From Erythrobacter litoralis (GTDB taxonomy: Bacteria; Pseudomonadota; Alphaproteobacteria; Sphingomonadales; Sphingomonadaceae): DNA of 64,000 nucleotides. The notes under the pieces are model-generated. The model was given only the letters and a program-made list of their open reading frames with translations. It had not been told where the DNA came from and searched no databases. The first letter of the stretch is position 1; each line of letters opens with the position of its first letter. A program made the translations under genes and the position numbers. The stretch lies in NCBI RefSeq assembly GCF_029760855.1, contig NZ_SOSI01000005.1, positions 124,001 to 188,000 of the forward strand, written 5' to 3'. Below are positions 35,414-44,243 of the stretch, one piece after another.

Positions 35414-36793
35414 TTAATGCGTTTCGAATTCGAACGGCGTCGCGCCCCGGCGCATTTCGGTAAATTGCAGGCGGCGGTTCAGCGGCGGCAGGGAACGCTG
35501 CGGACACGCCTCGCGCAGGCAACGGCGGCAGCCCGGTCCGATCGGCTGCGCATCGGCAGGACGCAGGGAAAGGCCACGGGCCTGCGCCAGGTCGGTAGCC
35601 AATACGGCTTCGATGCCGAGCGCCACGACGAAGCGCGCCGCCCCGGGCAAGCCGCCGGTATCCTTGCTGCGCGACAGGGTCAGCCATCCGGCCGTCTCGC
35701 TTTCATCTTCGAGCGCGACGAATTGCGGAACGATGGTCCCCGCCCTCTCGAACGCTTCGTGGACGTTCCATAGCGGGCAGCTTTCCGCCTCGCCCACGAA
35801 GCGCGCCGAACTTGCGCCAATGAAACGCTTGGAAAATTGCCCTGCCCGGTCCACCCGGATCATGAAGAACGGCAAGCCGCGCTGGCCGACGCGCTGTAGC
35901 GTCGTGAGCCGGTGGGCGAGCTGCTCGAAGCTAACGCCGAACCGCCTTTGCAGGATCGGCAAATCGTAACCCGTACTCTCGCACGCCCGCAGGAAGCGCC
36001 CGTACGGCATAAGCAATGCAGCTGCGAAATACCCATCGAGATGGCGCTTGAACAAGTTGCGGGCGGTCTCGTCGGAGAATTTCGCCCCTTGCGCCAAGGT
36101 GCGGATCGCGTCCCGCTGCTCCAGCTGCGCAATCTGCACGGCCAGCTGGAAATTACGTGAGGCCGGGCTCATCATCTCGGAAAGCTGGATCTGGCGCGCA
36201 TGAAGATCGAGCCGGGAAATCGTATCGCGCAAAACATCCGCCGGAAGGATGCGAACGGATAGTTGGTGCCGTTCGCGCAGCCTTTCGGTGAGGGCGAAAC
36301 CGATATCGCCCCGTGATAGGCGTATAGCGTCGGCCAATTCCTCCGCTGCATGATCAAGATCGGCGAAGTGGTTGCGCCAGCGTTCGATCTCCATGCGCGA
36401 GGCGGCCAGCACGTCGTCCTGCGGTTCGGCCCCTCGCCCCGCGCGGTCGTAAAGCCGTGCGAAGGCCGCCGCCGCATTCGGCGCGTTGGCGATGAACTCC
36501 GCCATCTCCTCGCGGTCGATCGCGAAATCGGAAAATCGCTCGTCGGCAAAACGGCGGGCGAGACCGTCGATCCCGCCAATGGCCTCGTCTTCCTTGAGCG
36601 CCGACGGGTCGAAATCGAATTCGTCGACCAGCGCCATGACGACGCGAGCACTTAAAGGTCGTTGCCCACGTTCGATGAGATTGAGGTAACTCGGAGAGAT
36701 CGACAGGCGTGCTGCCATCGCGGCTTGCGTGAGATCGGAGCGCTTCCGAAGCTTGCGGATCTGAGGACCGGCGAAGAGAGCCACATCGGCCAT
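35414..36793 (-). CDS. ScfR/RamB-type XRE family transcriptional regulator
   Basis: A 459-residue regulator with an N-terminal Cro/CI helix-turn-helix (IRKLRKRSDLTQAAMAARLSISPSYLNLIERGQRPLSARVVMALV), an IrrE/ImmA-like middle domain, and the C-terminal short-chain fatty-acyl regulator domain with a Cys cluster (GPGCRRCLREACPQRS). Relatives such as RamB and PrpR/ScfR sense acetyl- or propionyl-CoA status and control isocitrate lyase or the methylcitrate cycle. Here it is divergent from aceA, 145 bases away, and an 11-mer repeat in that gap includes the regulator's own start codon, suggesting autoregulation. Confidence 0.9.
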   Translation of the reverse strand: MADVALFAGPQIRKLRKRSDLTQAAMAARLSISPSYLNLIERGQRPLSARVVMALVDEFDFDPSALKEDEAIGGIDGLARRFADERFSDFAIDREEMAEFIANAPNAAAAFARLYDRAGRGAEPQDDVLAASRMEIERWRNHFADLDHAAEELADAIRLSRGDIGFALTERLRERHQLSVRILPADVLRDTISRLDLHARQIQLSEMMSPASRNFQLAVQIAQLEQRDAIRTLAQGAKFSDETARNLFKRHLDGYFAAALLMPYGRFLRACESTGYDLPILQRRFGVSFEQLAHRLTTLQRVGQRGLPFFMIRVDRAGQFSKRFIGASSARFVGEAESCPLWNVHEAFERAGTIVPQFVALEDESETAGWLTLSRSKDTGGLPGAARFVVALGIEAVLATDLAQARGLSLRPADAQPIGPGCRRCLREACPQRSLPPLNRRLQFTEMRRGATPFEFETH

Positions 36794-36866
36794 TTGTAAA
36801 TTTCCTTACAGCATTACATCGTTCAGGGAACGATTAATGGGTATCCTACAACTAAATTTGTAAATT
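36792..36866. promoter_or_regulatory. Candidate operator pair between the ScfR-type gene and aceA
   Basis: The 11-mer ATTTGTAAATT occurs twice in the same orientation, at 36792-36802 and 36856-36866. Each lies in a dyad of six-base spacing: TGTAA-N6-TTACA (36795-36810) and TACAA-N6-TTGTA (36847-36862). The first overlaps the regulator's start codon; the second lies 73 bases before the aceA ATG. Role as the binding site of the adjacent regulator is inferred. Confidence 0.6.
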
Positions 36867-36938
36867 ATCATGTTCCGAATGCGAAATCTGTGAAACGAAA
36901 GCTTCGAGGCGAGACGCTATTACGGACAGGAGCATACG

Positions 36939-38537
36939 ATGACCTACCAGACCAATATCACGCAAATGCAGGAGTTCATTCAGCAGGGCGGCGCCCCGTG
37001 GAACGGCATCGATGCGGCCAGCGCGGCCCGCATGGCGGTGCAGAACCGCTTCCGCACCGGGCTCGACATCGCGAAGTACACTGCAAAGATCATGCGCGAA
37101 GACATGAACGCCTACGATGCGGATCCCGCGAACTACACGCAGTCTCTCGGTTGCTGGCATGGTTTCATCGCGCAGCAGAAGATGATCTCGATCAAGAAGC
37201 ACTTCGGCAGCACCAAGCGCCGGTACCTCTATCTCTCCGGCTGGATGGTCGCCGCGTTGCGCAGCGAGTTCGGCCCCCTGCCCGATCAGTCGATGCACGA
37301 GAAGACCGGCGTGCCCGCGCTGATCGAGGAGCTCTACACATTCCTCAAGCAGGCCGACGCCCGCGAACTGGGCGGTCTGTTCCGCGAGCTCGATGCCGCG
37401 CAGGATGCCGGCGACGAAGTCAAGGCACGCGACATTCAGAACAAGATCGACAACTACGAAACGCATGTGGTGCCGATCATCGCCGATATCGATGCGGGTT
37501 TCGGTAACGCAGAGGCGACGTACCTGCTCGCCAAGAAGATGATCGAGGCGGGTGCCTGTGCCTTGCAGATCGAGAACCAGGTTTCCGACGAGAAGCAATG
37601 CGGCCACCAGGACGGCAAAGTCACCGTGCCGCACGAGGACTTCCTCCAGAAGATCCGCGCCATTCGCTACGCTTTCCTCGAACTCGGCGTGGAAGACGGC
37701 ATTATCGTTGCCCGTACCGATTCGCTTGGAGCCGGCCTGACCAAGCAAATCGCTTACAGCACCGAACCGGGCGACCTCGGCGATAAATACAACAGCTTCC
37801 TCGATTGCGACGAAGTCGATCCGGCCAACATCTCCAATGGTCAGGTCTTCATCAGCCGCGACGGCAAGCTGATGAGCCCGAAGCGCCTGCCTAGCAATCT
37901 CTTCCAGTTCCGCTCCGGCACCGGGGAAGATCGCTGCGTCCTCGATTGCATCACCGCCCTCCAGAACGGCGCCGACCTTCTTTGGATCGAGACCGAGAAG
38001 CCGCATGTCGAGCAGATCGCCGGTATGGTGGACCGGATCCGCGAGGAAGTGCCCAATGCCAAGCTCGTCTATAACAACTCCCCGAGCTTCAACTGGACGC
38101 TAAATTTCCGCCAGCAGGTGTTCGATGCATGGGAGAAGGACGGAAAGGACGTCTCCTCCTTCGATCGCGATCGGCTGATGAGCGTCGATTACGACGGTAC
38201 CGATCTCGCCGCCGAAGCCGATGAGCGCATCCGCACCTTCCAGGCCGATGCGGCCAAGCGGGCAGGCATCTTCCATCACCTCATCACCCTGCCGACCTAC
38301 CACACCGCGGCACTCAGCACCGACAATCTCGCCCGCGAGTATTTCGGCGAACAGGGCATGCTCGGCTACGTCAAGAACGTGCAGCGCGAGGAAATCCGGC
38401 AGGGTATCGCTTGCGTTAAGCATCAGAATATGGCCGGGTCCGACATGGGCGACGACCACAAGGAATACTTTGCCGGCGAAGCGGCCCTGAAGGCTGGCGG
38501 CAAGGACAACACCATGAACCAGTTCGCAGCCGCCTGA
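36939..38537 (+). CDS. aceA: Isocitrate lyase AceA (long form)
   Basis: A 532-residue isocitrate lyase, the first glyoxylate-shunt enzyme, splitting isocitrate into succinate and glyoxylate during growth on acetate or fatty acids. The catalytic loop reads DEKQCGHQDGK at about residues 216-226, with Lys-Gln-Cys-Gly-His in place of the more common KKCGH. Metal-binding segments IIADIDAGFGNAEATYLLAKKMIEAGA and the C-terminal VYNNSPSFNW are present. It is about 100 residues longer than E. coli AceA (434), like the long form of many alphaproteobacteria. Start ATG at 36939 has ACAGGAG eight bases upstream. Malate synthase is not in the window. Confidence 0.95.
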   Translation: MTYQTNITQMQEFIQQGGAPWNGIDAASAARMAVQNRFRTGLDIAKYTAKIMREDMNAYDADPANYTQSLGCWHGFIAQQKMISIKKHFGSTKRRYLYLSGWMVAALRSEFGPLPDQSMHEKTGVPALIEELYTFLKQADARELGGLFRELDAAQDAGDEVKARDIQNKIDNYETHVVPIIADIDAGFGNAEATYLLAKKMIEAGACALQIENQVSDEKQCGHQDGKVTVPHEDFLQKIRAIRYAFLELGVEDGIIVARTDSLGAGLTKQIAYSTEPGDLGDKYNSFLDCDEVDPANISNGQVFISRDGKLMSPKRLPSNLFQFRSGTGEDRCVLDCITALQNGADLLWIETEKPHVEQIAGMVDRIREEVPNAKLVYNNSPSFNWTLNFRQQVFDAWEKDGKDVSSFDRDRLMSVDYDGTDLAAEADERIRTFQADAAKRAGIFHHLITLPTYHTAALSTDNLAREYFGEQGMLGYVKNVQREEIRQGIACVKHQNMAGSDMGDDHKEYFAGEAALKAGGKDNTMNQFAAA

Positions 38538-38557
38538 GGAGAGGAAAGGTGACCACG

Positions 38558-38746
38558 ATGACCGAAGAAAACCCCGCCGCCGCCAAGGAACCCGGCCGCG
38601 CCCGCGCCCTGTTTTCGACCGCGGATTTCCGGATGCTGCGCACTGCGCTGATGCATTACGCCCGCCAGACGGACGACCGCGAGGAACTCGCCCGCATCAA
38701 CGCCCTGCACCACCGGCTTGGAACCTACGTCCCTTCGGAGGACTGA
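38558..38746 (+). CDS. Small hypothetical protein downstream of aceA
   Basis: A 62-residue soluble, charged protein (MTEENPAAAKEPGRARALFSTADFRMLRTALMHYARQTDDREELARINALHHRLGTYVPSED, described here by its ends MTEENPAAAK and GTYVPSED) that is mostly helical. The ATG at 38558 is preceded by AGGAAAGG eight bases away; an in-frame GTG at 38549 is an alternative. It follows aceA by 20 bases and is probably co-transcribed. No family recognised. Confidence 0.7.
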   Translation: MTEENPAAAKEPGRARALFSTADFRMLRTALMHYARQTDDREELARINALHHRLGTYVPSED

Positions 38747-38782
38747 GCCGCACCCTTTCAACAGTTCTCCTGGGGAGGAGAA

Positions 38783-38820
38783 ACGGCCGTCGGAGCAACC
38801 CCCATAGCTCCGGCGGCCGT
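38783..38820. terminator. Bidirectional hairpin, likely terminator
   Basis: ACGGCCGTCGGAGC and GCTCCGGCGGCCGT form a 14-base stem with one mismatch around a ten-base loop. It lies between the convergent aceA transcription unit and the M20 amidohydrolase gene. No strong T-run follows on either strand, so termination efficiency is uncertain. Confidence 0.65.
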
Positions 38821-38833
38821 CATATATTTGGGC

Positions 38834-40165
38834 TTAGCCGCCGCTGCGCGGCATCAGTTCCAGCGCCGCGCTGGCCAAGGCTTCCGCTCCGGTCGCCACG
38901 ACTTTCTCGGCATCGGGTGCCCAGAACGGCGAGTGGAGCGAAGGCAGCGGTTTGCCTTCCTCTTCCAGCGCCGTGAGCATGTCTTCCGGCGTCCCGCTGA
39001 TCCAGAAGATAAGAGATTTCACATCGTCCGGCGCGGCGCGGCGGAACTGGCTGAAATCCTCGCCGCCCATCACCGCGGGCCATTCCATCACCCGGTCCTC
39101 GCCGAAACGCTGGGTGAACTCGGCCGCAATCTCGGTCGCGAATTCGGGATCGTTATAGGTCGACGGCGTGTACGGGTCCTCCACTGTCACCACAGGCATC
39201 AGTTCATCCGGCAGGCCGGCGGCAATCGCTTCGCCGCGCGCAACACGCTTGATCCCTTCGAGCAGCAGGTTCCGGCTCTCGTCGGAATAGCTGCGCACGG
39301 TCAGCTGCAACTTTGCCTCGTCCGAGATGATGTTGTGCTTCGCGCCCGCGTGGAAGCTGCCCACTGTGATGACCGCAGGATCGAGCGGTGAGGATTCGCG
39401 GCTGACGATGGTCTGCAATTTCATCACGATCGCACTCGCCAGCACGACGGGATCGCGCGTCGTATGCGGATAAGCGCCATGCCCGCCCACGCCCTTCACT
39501 GTGATGTCCACACTGTCGACATTGGCAAGCGCATAGCCCGGTGTGAACCCGATCGTGCCCGCCGGTGCCGGGGCGGCGGCATCGTGGAAGGCGACGGCGT
39601 AATCGGGCTTCGGAAAGCGTTGGTACAGCCCGTCTTCCAGCATGGCGAGGGCGCCAAGGCCAAGCTCTTCGGCCGGTTGCAGGATCATGACCAGCGTGCC
39701 CTGCCATTCGTCCTTGCGCTCGGCCAGAAGCTGTGCCGCACCGATGAAGCCTGCCATGTGCGTATCGTGCCCGCATGCGTGCATGACGCCGGTGGTCACG
39801 CCGCTCGCAGGGGTGGCGGTCTCCGTTGAGGCGTATGGCAGCCCCGTCTGCTCGACCACCGGAAGCCCGTCCATGTCGGCGCGAAGCATCACTGTCGGCC
39901 CTTCGCCGTTCTTCATTACGGAGACGACGCCGGTGCGTCCGACCTTCTCCGTCACCTCGAAGCCCAGATCGCGCATCCGTTTCGCAAGCTTGGCGGCAGT
40001 TTCGGTTTCCTCGAAACTCAGTTCGGGATGGGCGTGGAGATCACGGTATAGCTCCATCAGCTCCGGCATGTCTTCGGCGAGGCTGGCGCGAAGATCCTGC
40101 GCGGCGGCAGGCGTGGCGACGGCGAGCGCCAGCAGGGCAGCGGCTGTTGGACGAATGATGGACAT
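38834..40165 (-). CDS. M20D family amidohydrolase, secreted
   Basis: A 443-residue metallopeptidase-like hydrolase of the HipO/AbgB group. Residues 1-23 are a signal peptide (MSIIRPTAAALLALAVATPAAAQ), so it acts in the periplasm, unlike most family members. Zinc-ligand motifs are visible: LHAHPELSFEET, VMLRADMDGLPV, MHACGHDTHMA, QPAEELGLGA (the E-E pair) and GGEDFSQF. Substrates are probably N-acyl amino acids or amino-acid conjugates. The ATG at 40165 was chosen because it begins the signal peptide; the frame runs open upstream within the SLC13 gene. Confidence 0.9.
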   Translation of the reverse strand: MSIIRPTAAALLALAVATPAAAQDLRASLAEDMPELMELYRDLHAHPELSFEETETAAKLAKRMRDLGFEVTEKVGRTGVVSVMKNGEGPTVMLRADMDGLPVVEQTGLPYASTETATPASGVTTGVMHACGHDTHMAGFIGAAQLLAERKDEWQGTLVMILQPAEELGLGALAMLEDGLYQRFPKPDYAVAFHDAAAPAPAGTIGFTPGYALANVDSVDITVKGVGGHGAYPHTTRDPVVLASAIVMKLQTIVSRESSPLDPAVITVGSFHAGAKHNIISDEAKLQLTVRSYSDESRNLLLEGIKRVARGEAIAAGLPDELMPVVTVEDPYTPSTYNDPEFATEIAAEFTQRFGEDRVMEWPAVMGGEDFSQFRRAAPDDVKSLIFWISGTPEDMLTALEEEGKPLPSLHSPFWAPDAEKVVATGAEALASAALELMPRSGG

Positions 40166-40287
40166 GGCGTGTGTTTTCCCTTCCCGATGGAACACATGGA
40201 ACACGGTCCTGACCGGGAAATTGCCTTCCCCTTCCAGCACCTGTGTGCGCGCCACGTGTGCCAGAGCACCGCCGCGTAGGGAAGAAC

Positions 40288-42087
40288 CTAAAGCCCGTAA
40301 GTTATGACAAGCCCCGCCGAGAGGGTCATGACCATGATAAGCACGAGCGGCACACCGGTGCGGATATAGTCGCCGAAAGTGTAGGAGCCCTCGCCCATGA
40401 TGAGCATGTTCGTCTGGTAGGCGATGGGTGTCGCATAGCACAGGTTCGAGCCGAACAGTACGGCCAGCACCAGCGGTTCCGCGGGCATGCCCAGTTGCGC
40501 CGCGATGGCGAAGGCGATGGGCGTGCCGACCGTGGCCGCCGTGGCGTTCGAGGCAAAATTGGTAAGGAAGGTCATCACCAGCATGATGGTGGCGATCGCC
40601 GCGGCAGGGGTAAGATATTGCAGGCCGGTCGCCATGACGAGGCCGATCCAGTCCGCCGCCCCGCTGTCGAGGATGATGCGACCGATGGCAATGCTGGCCG
40701 CAATCAGGACGATTACGGAGGCCGATAGGGCACGACCCACACGGTCGAACCGCACGCAACCGGTCACGAACATCAGGATCGCACCTGCGAGCGCGGAAAT
40801 AGCGATTGGCAGCAGGCCGATCGAAGCGAGCGCGATGGTCCCGAACATAATGCCCGCCGCCAGCGTCGCGCGCGACCGGCGTGGCAACTCGCGCATTCCT
40901 TCGAGGATGAGCAGGCTATCGGTCCGCGCGAAATGTTCGAGATCGTCCGGCAGACCCATTACCAGCAGCACGTCGCCTTCGGCAAAACGAGTATCGCCTC
41001 CTTCGGAGGTGCGGGACTTTTCGCCCAGCAGCCGGTCGGGCCGGTGGGTGCCGATCACGGCAACTTCGTAGAGGTCGGCGATCCCGGAACTCGGGAGGGT
41101 GCGACCGATAAGGCGCGAATCCGCCGTTACCGTCATCTCGACTACGGCGATATCGGTGTGCGTATCGTGACTGCGGCGGCGGATTCGATCAATTACCCAG
41201 CTCGGCGCGGCATCCCCGCGCAGGACGGACATCGCCTCTTCGATCGCCTCGTGCGTGCCAGTGATGCGCAGACGCTGCTGCGGGCGAAGCAAGCCGGGCG
41301 GCACGTCGTGGAACTGAATGCCCCCCGGCAGGCGGGACGCGATTTCCTTGAGTTCGCGCCCGTTGAGAATCGAATCCTCGGTGACGCGCAGGCGGGATTC
41401 GAACTGGCGCAGGGCGTGTTGCTGCTCGATCCGGTTGTCCGACAACATGCGCGGCATGACGAGCCAGATATAGGGCAGCGCCACCAGCGCGGCGATCAGG
41501 ACGAGCGGCGTGAAATGGAACACGTCCATCCGCTCCATGCCGAGATCGACCGCGATCGAGACGACGAGGATGTTGGTGGACGTCCCGATGGTCGTCGCCA
41601 CACCGCCGAGCAGGGATGCAGCATTGAGCGGGATCAGCGCTTTCGACGCCGGCATCAGCCCGCGCGCGGCAAGGCTCACGAAAATAGGGATCAGCAGCAC
41701 CAGCACCGGCGTGTTGTTGACGAACATCGACAGCACGAAACACACGACGAGGCTGAACAGCAGGCCAAGCTGCAGGTTGAACTTGAACATCCGCTCAAGA
41801 AAGCGAGCCGCCGGATCGAGTGCGCCGGTCACGACCAGCCCCCGCCCCATGATCATCAGCGCGCAAATGGTGATGAGCGCGTAATGCCCGAAACCGCCGA
41901 ATGCGAGCGCCAGGCCGTCGGTTGGCCGGTCTCCCTCCAGCGGGAAGAAATACAGGCCCACTGCGATCACCGCGATGGTGAGCAGCGAGACGATCTCGAT
42001 GGACAGCCGCCCGCGTGCGAAGGCGACGAACATGATGGCCGTCAGGACCATGGCGGCGATGGCGTGAGGAGATGGTGCAGGGATCAT
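40288..42087 (-). CDS. SLC13/DASS family permease with central TrkA-C domains
   Basis: A 599-residue membrane transporter of the divalent-anion:sodium symporter/ArsB-NhaD superfamily. It has two blocks of membrane helices, with repeated NTPVLVLLIPI and SNATAATVGTPIAFAIAAQLGMP segments matching the Ser-Asn-Thr motifs of the family. Between them lie two cytoplasmic TrkA-C regulatory domains (about residues 210-380). Substrate (sulfate, dicarboxylate or other) is not predictable. ATG at 42087 is supported by GGCGGGG; a longer start at 42123 is less likely. Same strand as the amidohydrolase, 122 bases upstream of it. Confidence 0.88.
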   Translation of the reverse strand: MIPAPSPHAIAAMVLTAIMFVAFARGRLSIEIVSLLTIAVIAVGLYFFPLEGDRPTDGLALAFGGFGHYALITICALMIMGRGLVVTGALDPAARFLERMFKFNLQLGLLFSLVVCFVLSMFVNNTPVLVLLIPIFVSLAARGLMPASKALIPLNAASLLGGVATTIGTSTNILVVSIAVDLGMERMDVFHFTPLVLIAALVALPYIWLVMPRMLSDNRIEQQHALRQFESRLRVTEDSILNGRELKEIASRLPGGIQFHDVPPGLLRPQQRLRITGTHEAIEEAMSVLRGDAAPSWVIDRIRRRSHDTHTDIAVVEMTVTADSRLIGRTLPSSGIADLYEVAVIGTHRPDRLLGEKSRTSEGGDTRFAEGDVLLVMGLPDDLEHFARTDSLLILEGMRELPRRSRATLAAGIMFGTIALASIGLLPIAISALAGAILMFVTGCVRFDRVGRALSASVIVLIAASIAIGRIILDSGAADWIGLVMATGLQYLTPAAAIATIMLVMTFLTNFASNATAATVGTPIAFAIAAQLGMPAEPLVLAVLFGSNLCYATPIAYQTNMLIMGEGSYTFGDYIRTGVPLVLIMVMTLSAGLVITYGL

Positions 42088-42169
42088 GTCGATGCCCCGC
42101 CAATTCAGCCGAGAAACCAACAAACCTCAAGCAAATTACGAGGACGTGGCGGCTGCAAGGCAAGAAAAA

Positions 42170-42254
42170 TGGTGCCCCTGGCCCGACTCGAACGGGCACT
42201 CCGTAAGGAACTCGATTTTGAGTCGAGCGCGTCTACCAATTCCACCACAGGGGC
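42170..42254 (-). tRNA. tRNA-Leu (anticodon CAA), CCA encoded
   Basis: An 85-base class II tRNA. The acceptor arms GCCCCTG/CAGGGGC pair fully, the anticodon stem CTCGA/TCGAG encloses a loop CTCAAAA with anticodon CAA, a long variable arm follows, and the CCA end is encoded at 42170-42172. It reads UUG codons. Confidence 0.97.
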
Positions 42255-42343
42255 ACTGCGGTCCGCGCCGATTAGCGGCACCGGGCGGCAGGTTCAAGCG
42301 CCGATCACGACCGACACCTAATCTGCTCCCGCAGACCTCAGCT

Positions 42344-43165
42344 TCAGGCCTTGAGGGCCCCGACCAGCATCTTGTGCAGTTTGGAGTGCAGCGTGTCGTT
42401 CGCCGCGAGGACCTGCGCCGCATGGATCGGCTGTGAGCGGCCGCGGAAATCGGAGACGAAGCCCCCGGCCTCGCGCACGATCAGGCAGCCGGCCGCCGTG
42501 TCCCAATCGTTGAGGCCGCTTTCCCAGAACCCGTCGAACCGCCCCGCCGCAAGCCATGCGAGATCGAGCGAGGCTGCGCCGTAGCGGCGGATGCCTGCCA
42601 CGTTCGGGCCGATGGCCGCGAATATTTTCGACCACTCAGAAAAGTCGCCATGCCCCTGAAACGGGATACCGGTCGCGATCAGCGCTTCGGAAGGATTGCG
42701 CCGCGCCGAAACGCGCAGGCGGCCATCGTGCAGCCAAGCGCCGCGTGTCTTCTCCGCCCAGAACGTTTCGTCGGTGACGGGATTGTAGACGACTGCCGCC
42801 GTCACATCGCCCCAGCCCCCGCCGCCGAGCTTCGGTTCCTGGCAGGCAATGCTGACCGCGAAATGCGGTATGCCGTGGAGGAAATTGCTCGTCCCGTCGA
42901 GCGGATCGATAATCCAGCGCGGCTTGTTCTCATCGCCTTCGATCACGCCGGCTTCTTCGAGCACGAAGCCCCAATCGGGCCGCGCATGCAGCAATTCGTC
43001 GTAGATCGTGCGCTCTGCGATGCGATCGGCCTTGGAGACGAAATCCGCCGGTCCCTTGCGGCTGACCTGCAGGTGCTCGACCTCGCCGAAGTCTCGGCGC
43101 AAGCGGCCACCCGCCTTGCGCGCGGCCTTTTCCATGACGCGGATTATTCCGGATAAAGCGGCCAT
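42344..43165 (-). CDS. Inositol monophosphatase family protein (SuhB-like)
   Basis: A 273-residue lithium-sensitive-type phosphatase. The metal-binding motif EEAGVIEGDENKPRWIIDPLDGTSNFLHGIPHFAVSIA and the second motif GLNDWDTAAGCLIVREAGG are intact. It probably hydrolyses inositol-1-phosphate or a related sugar phosphate; SuhB relatives also act on rRNA antitermination. ATG at 43165 starts eight bases after the efp stop (43173), so the two appear co-transcribed, efp first. The frame is open upstream to 43210 but that overlaps efp. Confidence 0.92.
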   Translation of the reverse strand: MAALSGIIRVMEKAARKAGGRLRRDFGEVEHLQVSRKGPADFVSKADRIAERTIYDELLHARPDWGFVLEEAGVIEGDENKPRWIIDPLDGTSNFLHGIPHFAVSIACQEPKLGGGGWGDVTAAVVYNPVTDETFWAEKTRGAWLHDGRLRVSARRNPSEALIATGIPFQGHGDFSEWSKIFAAIGPNVAGIRRYGAASLDLAWLAAGRFDGFWESGLNDWDTAAGCLIVREAGGFVSDFRGRSQPIHAAQVLAANDTLHSKLHKMLVGALKA

Positions 43166-43172
43166 GTGGGTC

Positions 43173-43736
43173 TCAGCTCGCCTTACCGACGTAGCTTTGC
43201 TCGTAAACATCGACCACGATCCGCGTGCCGCTCTCGATATGCGGCGGCACCATGATGCGCACGCCGTTGTCGAGCACGGCAGGCTTGTAGCTAGAGGAGG
43301 CGGTCTGCCCCTTCACCACCGCATCGGCCTCGACGATCTCGGCCTCGATCTGCGCGGGCAGTTCCACCGAAATGGGCTTTTCCTCCCACAGTTCGAGCTG
43401 CACCTGCATGCCGTCCTGAAGGAACGGACGAGCATCGCCCAAAAGATCGCTCGGCAGATGGATCTGTTCGTACGTGTCGGTGTCCATGAACACCAACATG
43501 TCGCCGTCTTCGTAGAGGAACTGGTATTCCTTGGTGTCGAGCCGCACCTTTTCGACCGTGTCGGCGCTGCGGAAGCGGACGTTCGTCTTGCGACCGTCCT
43601 GCAGGTTCTTCATCTCGACCTGCATGTAGGCGCCGCCCTTGCCCGGCTGGGTATGCTGGATCTTGGCGACCTTCCAGATGCCGTTTTCATACTCGATGAT
43701 GTTGCCGGGACGGATGTCCACGCCGCTGATCTTCAT
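43173..43736 (-). CDS. efp: Elongation factor P
   Basis: A 187-residue EF-P, which enters the ribosomal E-site to rescue stalling at consecutive prolines. The three domains are visible: KOW-like N-terminus ([45 protein letters not shown]), central OB ([23 protein letters not shown]) and C-terminal OB ([32 protein letters not shown]). The tip residue is Lys33 in QPGKGG, which is compatible with beta-lysylation by EpmA. It precedes the inositol monophosphatase gene. Confidence 0.96.
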   Translation of the reverse strand: MKISGVDIRPGNIIEYENGIWKVAKIQHTQPGKGGAYMQVEMKNLQDGRKTNVRFRSADTVEKVRLDTKEYQFLYEDGDMLVFMDTDTYEQIHLPSDLLGDARPFLQDGMQVQLELWEEKPISVELPAQIEAEIVEADAVVKGQTASSSYKPAVLDNGVRIMVPPHIESGTRIVVDVYEQSYVGKAS

Positions 43737-43877
43737 GGGATTACCTTCGATAGGAAAGAGCGCCCGCCGGCGAAGCGTCAGGCCATTGGCCGCGCGCCTT
43801 ACAGAACCGCGCCCCGCGGGGCAAGCGGGTGGCGCATCGCGGCGCGCTCCGGTATGGCGGCGGCGGAGGACAGGACA

Positions 43878-44243
43878 ATGCTTCGCACCATCGGATCAGC
43901 CGCGGCGCTCGCCTTAACAGCGGTGCCCGCGCCATCGCAGGCGCAGGGCCGCCTGGTCTTGCTACCCGCTGGCGAGTACACCTGCGCCCTTCCCGGAAAC
44001 GCCGCCGGTCGTGCCTGGATTACGCAACCTTCACGCAGCTTCGCGATCCTGCGCGCCTCGCGCTATCGCACCGCCGAAGGGTCGGGCACTTACCTGATGA
44101 AGGGGAAACGCGTGCGATTTACGCGTGGGCCGATGCGGGGCATGGAGATGATGCAGGTCTCGTCCGGCATGCTGCGAATTGTCGAGGACGACGGCAAGCT
44201 TGGGCGGCTCCGCTGCAATCGCTCGGGGCCGGCCACCGACTAA
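43878..44243 (+). CDS. Secreted hypothetical protein
   Basis: A 121-residue protein with a signal peptide ([24 protein letters not shown], cleavage near AQA or SQA) and a small mature domain containing two Cys (YTCALPG and LRCNRSG), likely a disulfide. The ATG at 43878 has GGAGGA nine bases ahead. It lies divergent from efp and its stop overlaps the stop region of the convergent M23 peptidase. Family unknown. Confidence 0.75.
   Translation: MLRTIGSAAALALTAVPAPSQAQGRLVLLPAGEYTCALPGNAAGRAWITQPSRSFAILRASRYRTAEGSGTYLMKGKRVRFTRGPMRGMEMMQVSSGMLRIVEDDGKLGRLRCNRSGPATD

Noticed and set aside
40933-42321. A 462-codon plus-strand frame across the SLC13 gene and tRNA-Leu
   Set aside because: It runs through a tRNA gene and has no family-like sequence.
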